Below, in pieces: positions 18,112-30,215 of a DNA stretch of 64,000 nt. Position 1 is the stretch's first letter. Each line of letters begins with the position of its first letter. The notes beneath the pieces were generated by a model. The model made no database searches and was not told the origin of the DNA. It saw only the letters and a program-made list of their open reading frames with translations. Source of the stretch: Alicyclobacillus acidiphilus NBRC 100859 (GTDB taxonomy: Bacteria; Bacillota; Bacilli; Alicyclobacillales; Alicyclobacillaceae); the NCBI RefSeq assembly GCF_001544355.1, contig NZ_BCQI01000008.1:1-64000 (forward strand). The letters are read 5' to 3'. A program made the position numbers and the translations under genes.

Positions 18112-19020
18112 TCAGTCGGATGTCTTGTCGTACGGATTGACATGAACGAAGACATCCTGCACTCGCTCAAACTGACTTCGCAACACCTGACGGACCTCCG
18201 CCGCGATGTCGTGGCCTTCGGCCACGGTAATCCGGCTATCGACGCTGATTTCGATATCCACGATCACGTATTGGCCGTGATCGCGCACACGCAGTTCATC
18301 AATAGCGCACACACCTTCAATCTGTTCCACCTGCTGACGGTATGGCGCCAGATTCTCCTCCTCCAGCACGACTCTGTCCATCAGAGGGCGCAAGGCGTCC
18401 TTGGCGATATCGATGGCCATCTTCAGAACGAGCAAGGCGACAAACGTGCCAGCGGCCGCATCCATGTACATCAACCAGTGCACGCCGAGCCGACGGCCCA
18501 CAATCGACAGCAGAATACCGACGAGGGCAGCCAGCGACGAATACACGTCCGAGCGGTGATCGTAAGCCTGTGCCATCAGGCTCTTGCTCATCATCTGTTT
18601 GCCCAGCCGATAGTTGTAGCGAAACAGAAATTCCTTGACCACAATGGCGATCAACGCCACATACGCGGCCACCATGTCCGGCGTTTTCGGTGGATGAAAG
18701 AACGAGGTCACGGACGATATGCCGACCTCGATGGACGCCGCCACGAGCAGACCTGCGACAATCGTCGCGGCCAGGAGCTCCGCCTTGCCATGCCCGTATG
18801 GATGATCCTCATCGGGCGGCTTGCTGGCTATGCGCAATCCGATAATGACGGCGACGGAGCCGGCGAGATCCGAGGCGGAGTGGACGGCATCCGCAATCAA
18901 AGCGTCGCTGGACGCGATGACGCCGACGATACCCTTTGCCGCCGCCAACAGAACATTGAGCACGGCATTCGTGTAGGCCGCTCGAGTTCCGCGACTGGCG
19001 GCGTTCGCGGCATCTGCCAT
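18112..19020 (-). CDS. Cation diffusion facilitator family transporter
   Basis: CDF protein of 302 aa with six membrane segments. The metal site of the second and fifth helices shows as DALIADAVHSASDLAG and MAQAYDHRSDVYSSL (H/D pairs), and DEDHPYGHGKAE lies in the loop between. The cytosolic C-terminal domain (about 210-300) ends after VFVHVNPYD. The family exports Zn2+, Mn2+, Fe2+ or Co2+ in exchange for protons; the DxxxD/HxxxD residues do not identify the metal by eye. The ATG at 19020 has GAGGCG upstream. It sits between secF and recJ, and a terminator separates it from secF. Confidence 0.92.
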   Translation of the reverse strand: MADAANAASRGTRAAYTNAVLNVLLAAAKGIVGVIASSDALIADAVHSASDLAGSVAVIIGLRIASKPPDEDHPYGHGKAELLAATIVAGLLVAASIEVGISSVTSFFHPPKTPDMVAAYVALIAIVVKEFLFRYNYRLGKQMMSKSLMAQAYDHRSDVYSSLAALVGILLSIVGRRLGVHWLMYMDAAAGTFVALLVLKMAIDIAKDALRPLMDRVVLEEENLAPYRQQVEQIEGVCAIDELRVRDHGQYVIVDIEISVDSRITVAEGHDIAAEVRQVLRSQFERVQDVFVHVNPYDKTSD

Positions 19021-19061
19021 CAAGTCATCGCCTCACTTTCGCTCTCTGACTGAACACACTG

Positions 19062-19091
19062 AAGCAAAGAGAGCGCCCCAAAGGAGCGCTC
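19062..19091 (-). terminator. Intrinsic terminator after secF
   Basis: Read on the minus strand, GAGCGCTCC pairs with GGGGCGCTC (one G-T wobble) across a three-base TTT loop, followed by the T-rich TCTTTGCTT. It lies between the secF stop and the CDF start. Confidence 0.75.
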
Positions 19092-19110
19092 GTCTGTTTT
19101 GTAACGAACG

Positions 19111-20031
19111 TCACACGACTTCGACTTCGTCGGTCACGGTCTTCTTTGGCAGAGACCTGCTGCGCCAAGCGACCCAAATCGGGCTCGCGATAAAAATGGA
19201 TGAGTAAGCGCCACTGATGAGACCTATGATCAACGCGAATGTGAAATTCCGGATGGACACGCCTCCGAAGAAGTAGAGAATGACCGCGGCAACCAAGACG
19301 GTGAAGACGGTGTTGATGGACCTCGCCATGGTCTGCCACAAACTCTTGTTGACCACTTCGCGAAGGCTCTCGACATCCTTCGGCTTATCAATCTTCAGAT
19401 TCTCGCGAATACGGTCAAAGATGACGATGGTGTCGTTGATGGAATATCCGACAATCGTCAGCAATGCCGCCACGAACGTGAGATCGATTTCCCTTCGGAA
19501 CAGCACAAATACCGAAAGGACGATGAATGCGTCGTGGAGGAGCGCGATGATGCCCGCAATGGCAAAACGGAATTCAAAGCGAATCGCGACGTAGATCACG
19601 ATGAACGCCGCGGCGGCAAGAATGGCCCAAACCGCCTTGTGCGCGGTCTGTTGGGCGACGAACGGATCCACTGTGTCGACCTGAATGCCTTGCTTCGCAT
19701 CTGGAAAATATTTATGCTCCGCGTTCTGAATCTCCTGGATCTGATGCGGCGTCAACTGGCCGGGCAATGTCACAATCGCGACATTCCTCGCGATGCCGCC
19801 GACGGTCAACCCCGTATCCCCGATATTCAATCCAACTGACTGAAACATCTGCCGAACCTTCGTATCATCGACCTTCTGATTGACTTGAAACTGAATTCGC
19901 GATCCCGCCTTAAAGTCGGTGCTTAAATTGAAACCAAACACCGCAAAGAAGATCAATCCGGCTACGGTAATGGCACTGGAAAGGAGAAAGAACCACTTGC
20001 TGAGGCGAACGATATCAAACTTTGGCTTCAT
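19111..20031 (-). CDS. secF: Protein translocase subunit SecF
   Basis: SecF of 306 aa, part of the SecDF complex that uses proton motive force to help Sec-dependent export. One N-terminal membrane helix (residues 12-32), then the FNLSTDFKAGSRIQFQ motif, an external domain, and five more helices with FVAALLTIVGYSINDTIVIFDRIREN. The start overlaps the secD stop by 17 bp. B. subtilis has a fused SecDF, so this genome keeps the split arrangement. Confidence 0.96.
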   Translation of the reverse strand: MKPKFDIVRLSKWFFLLSSAITVAGLIFFAVFGFNLSTDFKAGSRIQFQVNQKVDDTKVRQMFQSVGLNIGDTGLTVGGIARNVAIVTLPGQLTPHQIQEIQNAEHKYFPDAKQGIQVDTVDPFVAQQTAHKAVWAILAAAAFIVIYVAIRFEFRFAIAGIIALLHDAFIVLSVFVLFRREIDLTFVAALLTIVGYSINDTIVIFDRIRENLKIDKPKDVESLREVVNKSLWQTMARSINTVFTVLVAAVILYFFGGVSIRNFTFALIIGLISGAYSSIFIASPIWVAWRSRSLPKKTVTDEVEVV

Positions 20032-21316
20032 GCTCTTTCAGCACTCCTTTCCCCACGCCATACCACCACGGCCGCCGAACGACGTTGGAGTTGGTGAACG
20101 AGAACAGCATCAGCCGGCTCAACAACACCGCCGTGATCAGGCTGACGATGATACTGACCATCAACGCGACCGCAAATCCCCGCACGTCGCCTTGTCCGCC
20201 GAAGAAGTACATGACGGCGCCTGCGATAAACGTCGTCGCATTGGAGTCGATAATCGTCCGGAGCGCGTTTCGGTTCCCGACTTTGACAGCAGACTTCAGA
20301 CTCCTGCCGTTTCGCATCTCGTCCTTGATGCGCTCGTACGTGATGATGTTGGCGTCAACGGCGATGCCGACACCGAGGATGAGCGCCGCCAAACCTGACA
20401 ACGTCAAGACGACGTGCAGTCCGTCAAACACCAGCAGGGTGACATAGCCATACGCCACCAAAGCGAGATCGGCAATGAGCCCCGCGAGTCTATACACCCA
20501 TATCATGAATACAAAGATGATGATGATGGCGACCAGACCTGCAACCATCGTTCGCTGCAGACTCGTCTGCCCCAAGGTCGGCCCTACACTGGTCAAGCTC
20601 TCCAAATGCAGCGGATACGGCAAGGCGCCCGCGTTCAACTCGCTGGCCAACGCCATACATGCCTGCGGCGTCGACAAGGAGCCCCCGGAAATTTCACTCT
20701 GTCCGTTGTACATCTTTTCCTGGATCACGGGATCCGTCAACAGTTGCCCGTTGAGAAAGACATAAATCTGTTTGCCGACATACTTGTCGGTAATGTTAAT
20801 CCACTTCTGCGCGTTCTTGAACTCAATCGCCACGGCGTTCTGACCGGTTTCCTGGTCCACGACCCACTTGGCGTTGCTCTTCAAATCCGCGCCTGTCGCA
20901 AGCGGTTTACCTTGAGGCACAAGCTGTCCAGTCTTCTTGTCCATCGTCGCGCTGCCGTAAATCGCCAACTGCGCTGTCGCGCCGATGATCTGCTCGGCTT
21001 CCTGCTGGTTCTTGACGCCTGCCACCTGCACGCGAATCTGGTCCTGTCCGGCTTGGTTCTTGCCTTCCAAATCGATAATAGGCGAAGACACGCCGAGCGA
21101 ATTGACCCGCAACTCAACCGCCTTTAACAACGCTTGCTTGGCGCTCGTCGAGAGCGACTGGCCCTTCGGCGTCTCTACCGAATAGAGCAAATCCACGCCG
21201 CCCTTTAAGTCGAGTCCCAATGGAATCGACTTCCAGATGGTCGTTACCGTGCCCGCCGTCAGTCCGACGATCACGACAGCCATCAGCAAGAACGCTAGAA
21301 AGCGTCCCCATTTCAT
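20015..21316 (-). CDS. secD: Protein translocase subunit SecD
   Basis: SecD of 433 aa. An N-terminal membrane helix is followed by GLDLKGGVDLLYSVE, the P1-type external domain with LRVNSLGVSSPIIDLEG, and five C-terminal helices with GVGIAVDANIITYERIKDEMRNG. It forms a proton-driven complex with SecF. ATG start behind TAAGGAGGA. The coding strand and the comN-secD-secF order match the Bacillus locus. Confidence 0.97.
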   Translation of the reverse strand: MKWGRFLAFLLMAVVIVGLTAGTVTTIWKSIPLGLDLKGGVDLLYSVETPKGQSLSTSAKQALLKAVELRVNSLGVSSPIIDLEGKNQAGQDQIRVQVAGVKNQQEAEQIIGATAQLAIYGSATMDKKTGQLVPQGKPLATGADLKSNAKWVVDQETGQNAVAIEFKNAQKWINITDKYVGKQIYVFLNGQLLTDPVIQEKMYNGQSEISGGSLSTPQACMALASELNAGALPYPLHLESLTSVGPTLGQTSLQRTMVAGLVAIIIIFVFMIWVYRLAGLIADLALVAYGYVTLLVFDGLHVVLTLSGLAALILGVGIAVDANIITYERIKDEMRNGRSLKSAVKVGNRNALRTIIDSNATTFIAGAVMYFFGGQGDVRGFAVALMVSIIVSLITAVLLSRLMLFSFTNSNVVRRPWWYGVGKGVLKEHEAKV

Positions 21317-21439
21317 AGCTTGTCCTCCTTAGTCACCTGACACACCCGCGCCCATCGTCTCTATATCCAGGCGAGTCTACAACATGTGGGTGTACAACCG
21401 TTCCAAACTTGGCATAACACGTCTAGTATACGCAACGAC

Positions 21440-21476
21440 AAAAAAAGCCGTCAAACTGCGAAATCCGACGCGGCTT
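21440..21476 (-). terminator. Probable intrinsic terminator after comN
   Basis: On the minus strand, AAGCCGCGTC is followed 14 bases later by GACGGCTT and a run of seven T. One base is bulged in the stem. Sits immediately after the comN stop and before the secD promoter region. Confidence 0.6.
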
Positions 21477-21479
21477 CGC

Positions 21480-21740
21480 CTACGGTCCCGGCAGCTCGCT
21501 GCTCTTATACGCCGCAATGGTCTGGTAATTCATGTAGTCTGTGATTCGGGCCGACAAAATACACTCGACCAATTGATGCAATTGCACATCCGGCTTCACT
21601 TTGGTCGAAATGTACGTCCAAAAATCTTCGAGCGACACCTGCCCGTAACCAAGCAGCGCGAACTCTTCGATCTTCGCCTGGCACAGATCCATGATAGCTT
21701 GCCGATGCGCACGCAGGTGCGGTTCATCCAAGATGCTCAC
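21480..21740 (-). CDS. comN: Post-transcriptional regulator ComN-like
   Basis: Small protein of 86 aa with the segment FWTYISTKVKPDVQLHQLVECILSARITDYMNYQTI, which resembles B. subtilis ComN (YrzD), a post-transcriptional regulator of the comE competence operon. Its place between spoVB and secD is the same as in Bacillus, which strengthens the call. GTG start with GGGGATGGGG upstream. No catalytic motif is expected. Confidence 0.8.
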   Translation of the reverse strand: MSILDEPHLRAHRQAIMDLCQAKIEEFALLGYGQVSLEDFWTYISTKVKPDVQLHQLVECILSARITDYMNYQTIAAYKSSELPGP

Positions 21741-21909
21741 GGGTCCCCATCCCCTTCATTCCAAGCTATCTATCTTTCCACCAAAATCGGCGAATTCCTC
21801 TGTCGGATCATGAGACTTGTATCCATTAGGACTACCCTAACCTCTCCGAGCATAACCAATAGAGTACATGTCCGTCGACTCAGCTTGATACGACAGGGAG
21901 CGTGACCCA

Positions 21910-23496
21910 ATGAATCGCCGAACATTCCTTCATGGTGCGCTCGTACTCATGATTTCAGGATTGATTACACGAATCATGGGATTCGTCTATCGCATCTTCC
22001 TGACTCGGATGATTGGCGCCCAAGGCATGGGCTTGTTTCAACTCGTCTTTCCCATTTTGGGCCTGGTTTTGACCTTCGTCACACTTGGCTTCCCGCTGGC
22101 CATTCCAAAGTTGGTCGCAGAATCCGTTGCGCAGAACGACAAAGCGAAAGTCAGACGAGTCATGCGGATCAGCACCGTGTGCGTCGTCTCCATGTCCATG
22201 ATTTGCACCATCGCCCTGTACCTGCTGCGACACATTGTGGAGACCCGCTGGTTGACCGATCCGCGCGCGTACCCTGTCTTCCTCGCCATGATCCCTGTGA
22301 TCGGCGTGATCGCGATATCGAGCCTGTATCGCGGCTATTTCCAGGGCTTGCAGGACATGAGTCCGACGGCTTGGGCGTCGATTCTCGAACAGTCGGTTCG
22401 CATCGTGAGCATCTGGCTCCTGGCCGCGTATTTCGTGCGATTCTCCTTGGCCTACGCGGCAGCGGCGGCCATGATGGGCATGGTGCTCGGAGAATTGTCT
22501 GGCCTGCTGTGGATGATCCTGCAGCAGCGACGGCGTGGTCGGCTGGATCAAATTTTGCCGGACGCGCCGTGGAACAGATCGGTTGAATCGATCCGCCAAA
22601 CCGTCCGCTCCATCGGCCAAATTTCGCTACCCGTCACCATGAGCAAACTGATCTGGTCACTGCTGTTCGCGGCGGAACCTATCCTGGTGACGCGCGCGCT
22701 GCAAGACGCTGGATTCGCGACGTCCCAGTCGACTGCGATGTACGGGTTGTACAGCGGCATGGCGATCCCGTTGCTCGTCTTTCCAACCGTCATCACATCG
22801 TCGCTCGCCACCAACCTCGTACCCGCCGTATCGGAAGCCGCGGCGGCTGGCGAACTGTTTCGCATTCGCAAGCGTCTGTCGCAAAGCTTTACTGCGACAG
22901 CCATCGTCTCGTTTCCAGCGTCCGTGGTTCTGACAATGTTTGCGGGCCCCATCACGTTGGCGATCTACAAAGAAGCCCACGTCGGACCGATTCTGGCCGT
23001 CATGGCGCCGTTCGAATTTCTGCTTTGCCTGCAGGCGCCGCTCACGGGCATTTTGCAAGGGTTGAACAAAGCTGGAATCGCCATGATGAACTCGATCATC
23101 GGCGGCGTGCTGAAGCTGCTGTTGATTGTCGTCCTCGCCGCGCAGCCCACCATTGGCATCCTCGGCGTCAGCATGGCGACGGCCTTCTCGTTCACGCTGT
23201 CGACGCTCCTGAGTCTGTGGTTCGTGATCCGGTACATCGGCTTCAGCGTGCGGCTGCAGTCGCTCGGCCGGATCGCGATCGCGTCGGTATGTATGTTTGC
23301 GTATATGAAACTCATCACCATTCGGACGGCCGTTCCGTCGTCGAACAGCTTGCTGCTCGCGCTGATTGGCGGACTCATCCTGTACTTCGCGTTGCTCTGC
23401 GCGCTTCGCGTGTTGACCAGTCGATCCGTCGCACGCATCCCGCGGTTTGGCCCTGCCTTGGCGCGCATCGTCAAATGGATGCCGTTTGCCGTCTGA
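21910..23496 (+). CDS. spoVB: Stage V sporulation protein B, lipid flippase family
   Basis: Membrane protein of 528 aa with about 14 hydrophobic segments, in the polysaccharide-biosynthesis (MOP) superfamily. It opens with LVLMISGLITRIMGFVYRIFLTRMIGAQGMGLFQL, the SpoVB/MurJ-like start, and includes IPKLVAESVA and GYFQGLQDMSPTA. SpoVB is needed for spore cortex peptidoglycan synthesis. ATG start preceded by AGGGAG. It lies next to comN and secDF as in Bacillus, divergently transcribed. Other MOP exporters would look similar, but synteny favours SpoVB. Confidence 0.9.
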   Translation: MNRRTFLHGALVLMISGLITRIMGFVYRIFLTRMIGAQGMGLFQLVFPILGLVLTFVTLGFPLAIPKLVAESVAQNDKAKVRRVMRISTVCVVSMSMICTIALYLLRHIVETRWLTDPRAYPVFLAMIPVIGVIAISSLYRGYFQGLQDMSPTAWASILEQSVRIVSIWLLAAYFVRFSLAYAAAAAMMGMVLGELSGLLWMILQQRRRGRLDQILPDAPWNRSVESIRQTVRSIGQISLPVTMSKLIWSLLFAAEPILVTRALQDAGFATSQSTAMYGLYSGMAIPLLVFPTVITSSLATNLVPAVSEAAAAGELFRIRKRLSQSFTATAIVSFPASVVLTMFAGPITLAIYKEAHVGPILAVMAPFEFLLCLQAPLTGILQGLNKAGIAMMNSIIGGVLKLLLIVVLAAQPTIGILGVSMATAFSFTLSTLLSLWFVIRYIGFSVRLQSLGRIAIASVCMFAYMKLITIRTAVPSSNSLLLALIGGLILYFALLCALRVLTSRSVARIPRFGPALARIVKWMPFAV

Positions 23497-23534
23497 GTGC
23501 GACATCCGGATGTCAGATTCCGTATTTGCGCACG

Positions 23535-24230
23535 TTACGATTGCGTGTCGTCGCGTGGATCGATCCAAATCGCGCCGTTTGCGTCCACGGTCGCGTAAAA
23601 GATCTCCGAGATGGTGTAGCCGCGGCGCCGCAGTTCATCCCGCAGCCATGCTTCATCCCGTTGCAAGATGCGCAATGTCTTCTGCACCACCCGTCCATCG
23701 ATCACGAGCGGCATCGGAATCACTTCCGGCGTCACCCGAAGCGAAATGTCGCGGGCAGACACGGGGCGCGCCTCGGCCTTAGGAAACACGCTGAGTTGCC
23801 CCGACGTTTCGAGAACAGCGAATTCGACATCTGCGATATTCGAGATTCCCTTCTCGCGCAGCTGGGTCAGCAGATCGTGCATCGAGTAGCGCATGCGCCG
23901 CATTGCGCGATCCTTCACCTGGCCATGTTCAATCAAAATCGTCGGTTCTCCGTCGACGAGGTGTCGAAAGCGGTGGCTCTTGATCTGCAGAATGGCGACC
24001 ACGATTTGAAACAACACGAGCGATCCGATGGCGATGGCGGCTTGATAGAGAGGGACATCGGCATTTTCCATCGGGAGGGTGGAAAGTTCCGCAATCATCA
24101 CGGAGACGACGAAGTCGAACACGGACAACTGGCCGATCTCGCGCTTCCCCATCACCCTGAGCGCAACCATGACCATCAGGTATAACGCGAGGACTCTTAT
24201 TGGAAACTGCCAAAGCGCTTCAGTTGCCAC
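23535..24230 (-). CDS. DUF421 membrane protein (YrbG/YetF-like)
   Basis: Protein of 231 aa with three N-terminal membrane helices (residues 5-75) and a cytosolic DUF421 domain recognised from VMGKREIGQLSVFDFVVSVMIAELST, then GEPTILIEHGQV and MPLVIDGRVVQKTL. YrbG lies beside spoVB in B. subtilis, so this is probably its orthologue. I choose GTG 24230, six bases after GGAGGGG; a longer frame starts five codons upstream. Some YetF-type proteins are needed for spore properties; the role here is unknown. Confidence 0.85.
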   Translation of the reverse strand: MATEALWQFPIRVLALYLMVMVALRVMGKREIGQLSVFDFVVSVMIAELSTLPMENADVPLYQAAIAIGSLVLFQIVVAILQIKSHRFRHLVDGEPTILIEHGQVKDRAMRRMRYSMHDLLTQLREKGISNIADVEFAVLETSGQLSVFPKAEARPVSARDISLRVTPEVIPMPLVIDGRVVQKTLRILQRDEAWLRDELRRRGYTISEIFYATVDANGAIWIDPRDDTQS

Positions 24231-24305
24231 ATCCATCCCCTCCAAGCAGGTAGTATGACCTACTTGAACGGAAAATCATGCGTTGCCAAAGACCAGCTAT
24301 GCTTG

Positions 24306-26453
24306 TCAAGCCATCGTGCGCTCGACATCGCGTTTCATCGTCGTGAAGACCTCCGCGACGTGATTGAACAGTTCGGCCGCATCCGAAATTTCAGTGAACA
24401 GGCGATAGGTGGAATGCGTATGCAGCGACAACACCACATTTTCGGAAACATGGTAACGGTGTAAGGACAGCGCCGACACCAGTCTGTCGTACACCGCTTC
24501 AAGTTCGCTGTCCGAGACGTCCGGAAGCACCACCAATAGTTCGTCGCCGCCATACCGACACGCAAGTTCCGTGTGCCGCAACGATTGACGAAGCGTAGCG
24601 CCTGTTTGCCGAAGCACGGCATCACCCACAGAAAAACCAAAGGTATTGTTGATTTGGCCAAACTGCTGAATATCGAGACAAATGACGCCCCATGTTGAAA
24701 CCCCGGACAATATAGTTTCGCGCACTTGAATGTTCATCAGGTGGTGCGTATACAATCCCGTCAACTCGTCCACAAACAGTTGCGCGTCGAACTCTGGAGA
24801 ATACATGGCCGTCCGGTTGCGGCCGCGCTGCTTGGCCCCCCAGTACATCGCGCTGTCCGCCTTCAGCAGCAGATCCCGATCAGACTCGCTGTGCTTGGGA
24901 CAACCCGCAATCCCGATACTGACCGTAATGCCCTGCAGGTGATATCCCTGAAAGTTGACCGACATCTTCATCACTTCTTGGCGTATCGTTTCAGCCACTT
25001 GGTATGCTTCGGTCGGCTCGATGTCGAGCAGCAGTGCGAACTCTTCCCCGCCGTAACGCGCGGCGACGCCGATGTCCTGGCAATGCCGCTGCAACAGCCG
25101 GCCCACTTCGCGCAGCACCGCGTCGCCTGCCAAGTGTCCATACGTATCGTTAAATTTCTTGAAAAAGTCCACATCCACGATCACGACGGAAACAGGGACA
25201 TGTTCCCGCTTGGATCGATCCACCGACCGCGCCAATTCCTCGTAAAAGAATCGGTAGTTGAACAAGCCTGTGGCCGCGTCGCGCCGCGTCCGTTCCTCCA
25301 ACTCCGCGTAGAGCCTCGCGTTGTCAAAGAGTACAGACACTTGGTTCGCAAGCACCATCATATAATCGTTGACGTAGGAAAAGGCTCTCGGATGTTTTGC
25401 GTAACAAACGATTGCCCCCGTTACCGAGGAGTGGGTGTGCATCGGGAAGATGGCCATGCTCAGAAACGAGGGCTGTCCGTCCAGCACACGGACGCGCTCA
25501 TCCTTGCGCACGTCCGGAACGCTGACGATCCGCTTCTCGTAAATCGTGCTCCAGATCACACCGCCATCGGTGTCGACAAGCCCTTCCTTTGGGACCAGGC
25601 CGGCGTATTCAGTGGGAAACACCGACTTCGGGATGAGCGTGTGTCCGTCTCTGTCCAGCAGGAAGATCACAACCACGTCGGCCAATGTCATCTCTTTCGT
25701 GATGCTGGCAGACGCATCGGCAATGGTTTGAACATCAAATTCGCTGGTCAACTGGATGGTCGCCTGATGAATCAGTTGCAATTCGCGGGTCCGCCGGTGG
25801 CTTCGCAGCATATACGCCAGCACTACGATAGGGATCAGCACCACAGGCCCCAGCCAAGCGTCGACCGGGCTCACCGCGACGACCAGAAACGCGAACGGCA
25901 GGCAAAGGGTGAGATTTGCCGCATCGACTGCCAAGGCCGACAACGCCATCGAAACCATCCATTGATTGCCGAGTATTTTCAGGATGTGAATAAACAAGTG
26001 ATTGAATATGAGAAACACCACCGCGGCCATTGCGAGATCCAGCAAGAGAGGACCTTGCATCTTGTCCGACGACGTTTGGTGCATCTCCCGGAAAACGAAA
26101 CTCATCATTCCTGCGCTGAGCGCGTATTGCCCGGCGTTGAAAACAGCGGTAATCCAATTCCAGTCGCGCAGGACCAATGGCGATACGAGCGCGGCGACGA
26201 CGACCACCCACACGGATTGCGCCGATCCATAGACCGCGATGGCGCTGAGGGGAATCACGGGAACGACGGACGACAAATTTTGCCGCAGCGATATGGGCAG
26301 GCACTCCAACCCAATCGCCAGCACGGCCAGTCCGGCGAAAACCAGCAAATTGGAGTGAAGCAATTGTGGAATCTCCCACAGAGCCAGCAACAATCCCAAA
26401 AAGCCCACGGACAGGCTATACGTCGTCTGTCTGCGCAGCACGCTTTGTTCCAC
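24306..26453 (-). CDS. Membrane GAF protein with two GGDEF domains
   Basis: Protein of 715 aa with seven or eight hydrophobic segments (residues 10-215), a GAF domain (about 230-390), and two diguanylate cyclase domains: the first (about 395-555) has RYGGEEF, the second (about 560-715) has RYGGDEL. The first keeps DVDFFKKFNDTYGHLAGD and is probably active. The second has lost typical residues (DIQQFGQINNTFGFSVGD, GGDEL), so it may bind rather than make c-di-GMP. Neither has a perfect RxxD inhibitory site; RHTE precedes the second. GTG start behind GGGTGGG. It sits inside an otherwise Bacillus-like sporulation/export gene order. Confidence 0.88.
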   Translation of the reverse strand: MEQSVLRRQTTYSLSVGFLGLLLALWEIPQLLHSNLLVFAGLAVLAIGLECLPISLRQNLSSVVPVIPLSAIAVYGSAQSVWVVVVAALVSPLVLRDWNWITAVFNAGQYALSAGMMSFVFREMHQTSSDKMQGPLLLDLAMAAVVFLIFNHLFIHILKILGNQWMVSMALSALAVDAANLTLCLPFAFLVVAVSPVDAWLGPVVLIPIVVLAYMLRSHRRTRELQLIHQATIQLTSEFDVQTIADASASITKEMTLADVVVIFLLDRDGHTLIPKSVFPTEYAGLVPKEGLVDTDGGVIWSTIYEKRIVSVPDVRKDERVRVLDGQPSFLSMAIFPMHTHSSVTGAIVCYAKHPRAFSYVNDYMMVLANQVSVLFDNARLYAELEERTRRDAATGLFNYRFFYEELARSVDRSKREHVPVSVVIVDVDFFKKFNDTYGHLAGDAVLREVGRLLQRHCQDIGVAARYGGEEFALLLDIEPTEAYQVAETIRQEVMKMSVNFQGYHLQGITVSIGIAGCPKHSESDRDLLLKADSAMYWGAKQRGRNRTAMYSPEFDAQLFVDELTGLYTHHLMNIQVRETILSGVSTWGVICLDIQQFGQINNTFGFSVGDAVLRQTGATLRQSLRHTELACRYGGDELLVVLPDVSDSELEAVYDRLVSALSLHRYHVSENVVLSLHTHSTYRLFTEISDAAELFNHVAEVFTTMKRDVERTMA

Positions 26454-26615
26454 CTAGCCCACCCGCCTTACGTATCGAATCCAGCCGCGGGATCGACACC
26501 GCCTCGCTGGTTGCTAACATTTTCCGACCACTTAGTTCCTCAATCGTATCACAAGTTCATATTCATCTGAATCATTGAATAAAGATTAGCAAAACTTGTA
26601 CAAGAGGTGAATAGG

Positions 26616-27008
26616 ATGCCTCAAAATTCTTCCAACCGTTCCATCACGCTGCGTTCGATCCCGGTGGTATATGGCTGTCTGTGGGGACTGTTCATCGCCC
26701 TGATTGGGACTCTGATTGTGTTCCTGCTCGCCCAATACGGTGGCCTTCAGGCAGGCGGCGTGACTGTAGCGGCTTATATCACGCACTGTTTCGCGGTGCT
26801 TTTCGGGGGTATCGCCGCCGCGCGGCAGGTGGAGTCGCGTGGTTGGTTCCACGGCGGTCTGACGGGGCTGCTGTACGCGCTATTCATGATCTCTATCGGA
26901 TTGTTCGTCTACAATACGTTCACGATGGATGCGAGCGGCCTCTTTCGCGTCCTGCTCATGGCCGTGATCGGCGCGTTCGGCGGAATGATTGGCACGTCCA
27001 CACGCTGA
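26616..27008 (+). CDS. TIGR04086-type membrane protein (YrzE-like)
   Basis: Protein of 130 aa with four hydrophobic segments, starting with a polar stretch and then VYGCLWGLFIALIGTLIVF, HCFAVLFGGIAAARQVESRGWFHGG and LMAVIGAFGGMIG. Small four-helix proteins of this kind (YrzE in B. subtilis) lie next to yajC. The ATG at 26616 has AGAGGTGA upstream. Function unknown. Confidence 0.78.
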   Translation: MPQNSSNRSITLRSIPVVYGCLWGLFIALIGTLIVFLLAQYGGLQAGGVTVAAYITHCFAVLFGGIAAARQVESRGWFHGGLTGLLYALFMISIGLFVYNTFTMDASGLFRVLLMAVIGAFGGMIGTSTR

Positions 27009-27037
27009 AAGAGCCCATTGAACGCAAATGAACGCGA

Positions 27038-27086
27038 AACGGCAACGCCGCACGGCATGAACAACCGCTGGCATTGCCGTTTTTTC
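27038..27086 (+). terminator. Intrinsic terminator after the YrzE-like gene
   Basis: AACGGCAA at 27038 pairs with TTGCCGTT at 27074, followed by TTTT. The loop carries a further small CGCC/GGC pairing. It lies between convergent genes and may also stop transcription from yajC. Confidence 0.7.
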
Positions 27087-27165
27087 AATGTTACGTCCAG
27101 GTTGCGTCCAGTTCCTTGCGCAACTCGGCCGTATCCTCCGTCGCCGTCATGCGCAATCAGCGAAC

Positions 27166-29799
<2,634 letters not shown>

Positions 29800-29843
29800 C
29801 CGAACATCCATCCTTTCGACTCGATCATACAGACAACCTTATC

Positions 29844-29871
29844 ATTATACTGAGTCCTCGGGCGAATACAA
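29844..29871 (-). promoter_or_regulatory. Housekeeping-type promoter for queA-tgt-yajC
   Basis: On the minus strand, TTGTAT (29871-29866) is separated by 16 bases from a perfect TATAAT (29849-29844), 45 bp upstream of the queA start. Matches a sigma-A type promoter. Confidence 0.65.
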
Positions 29872-29924
29872 AAGGGAGCACGCGTGGGATGGCGGGGCGA
29901 GTGGGTGAGCGGGTGAGGCAGCGG

Positions 29925-30163
29925 GATCGCGCAGGCTTCGGGCCACCCTGGTGCCAAATAAGTTGTCCACAGACGCTTATTTGCAGGAAACCCGTCGAAT
30001 GCACAAATTTAAGCGGCCGAAAGCGGCTTATCGGCTCGATATCGCACCGATCACGCGCGTTTCGAGCCGCTTAAGCCGCCCACGGCCGCTTATTTGCGAC
30101 ATATCATACGATTCGACACGTTTAAGCGGCCAGGGGCGGCTTATTTGCCCCAGAGCCATCCCC
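29925..30163. repeat. 239-bp direct repeat, copy A, with four 21-bp dyads
   Basis: First of two near-identical 239-bp units (291-bp offset). It contains four 21-bp elements of the form TAAGY-N11-GCTTA at 29959, 30010, 30072 and 30123 (spacings 51, 62, 51), with only the 5-bp arms fixed and variable GC-rich centres. No plausible gene: the frame running through both copies has no ribosome site. Lies between the queA promoter and the rsgI stop. Confidence 0.95.
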
Positions 30164-30215
30164 GCCCCCGGCTGGCCAGCCAACCACCAGCCAGCCTTCT
30201 CGACTATGCCGGGCC

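Noticed and set aside
23501-23514. Palindrome GACATCCGGATGTC between convergent spoVB and the DUF421 gene as a terminator
   Set aside because: No loop and no T-run; too short to call as a terminator or an operator.
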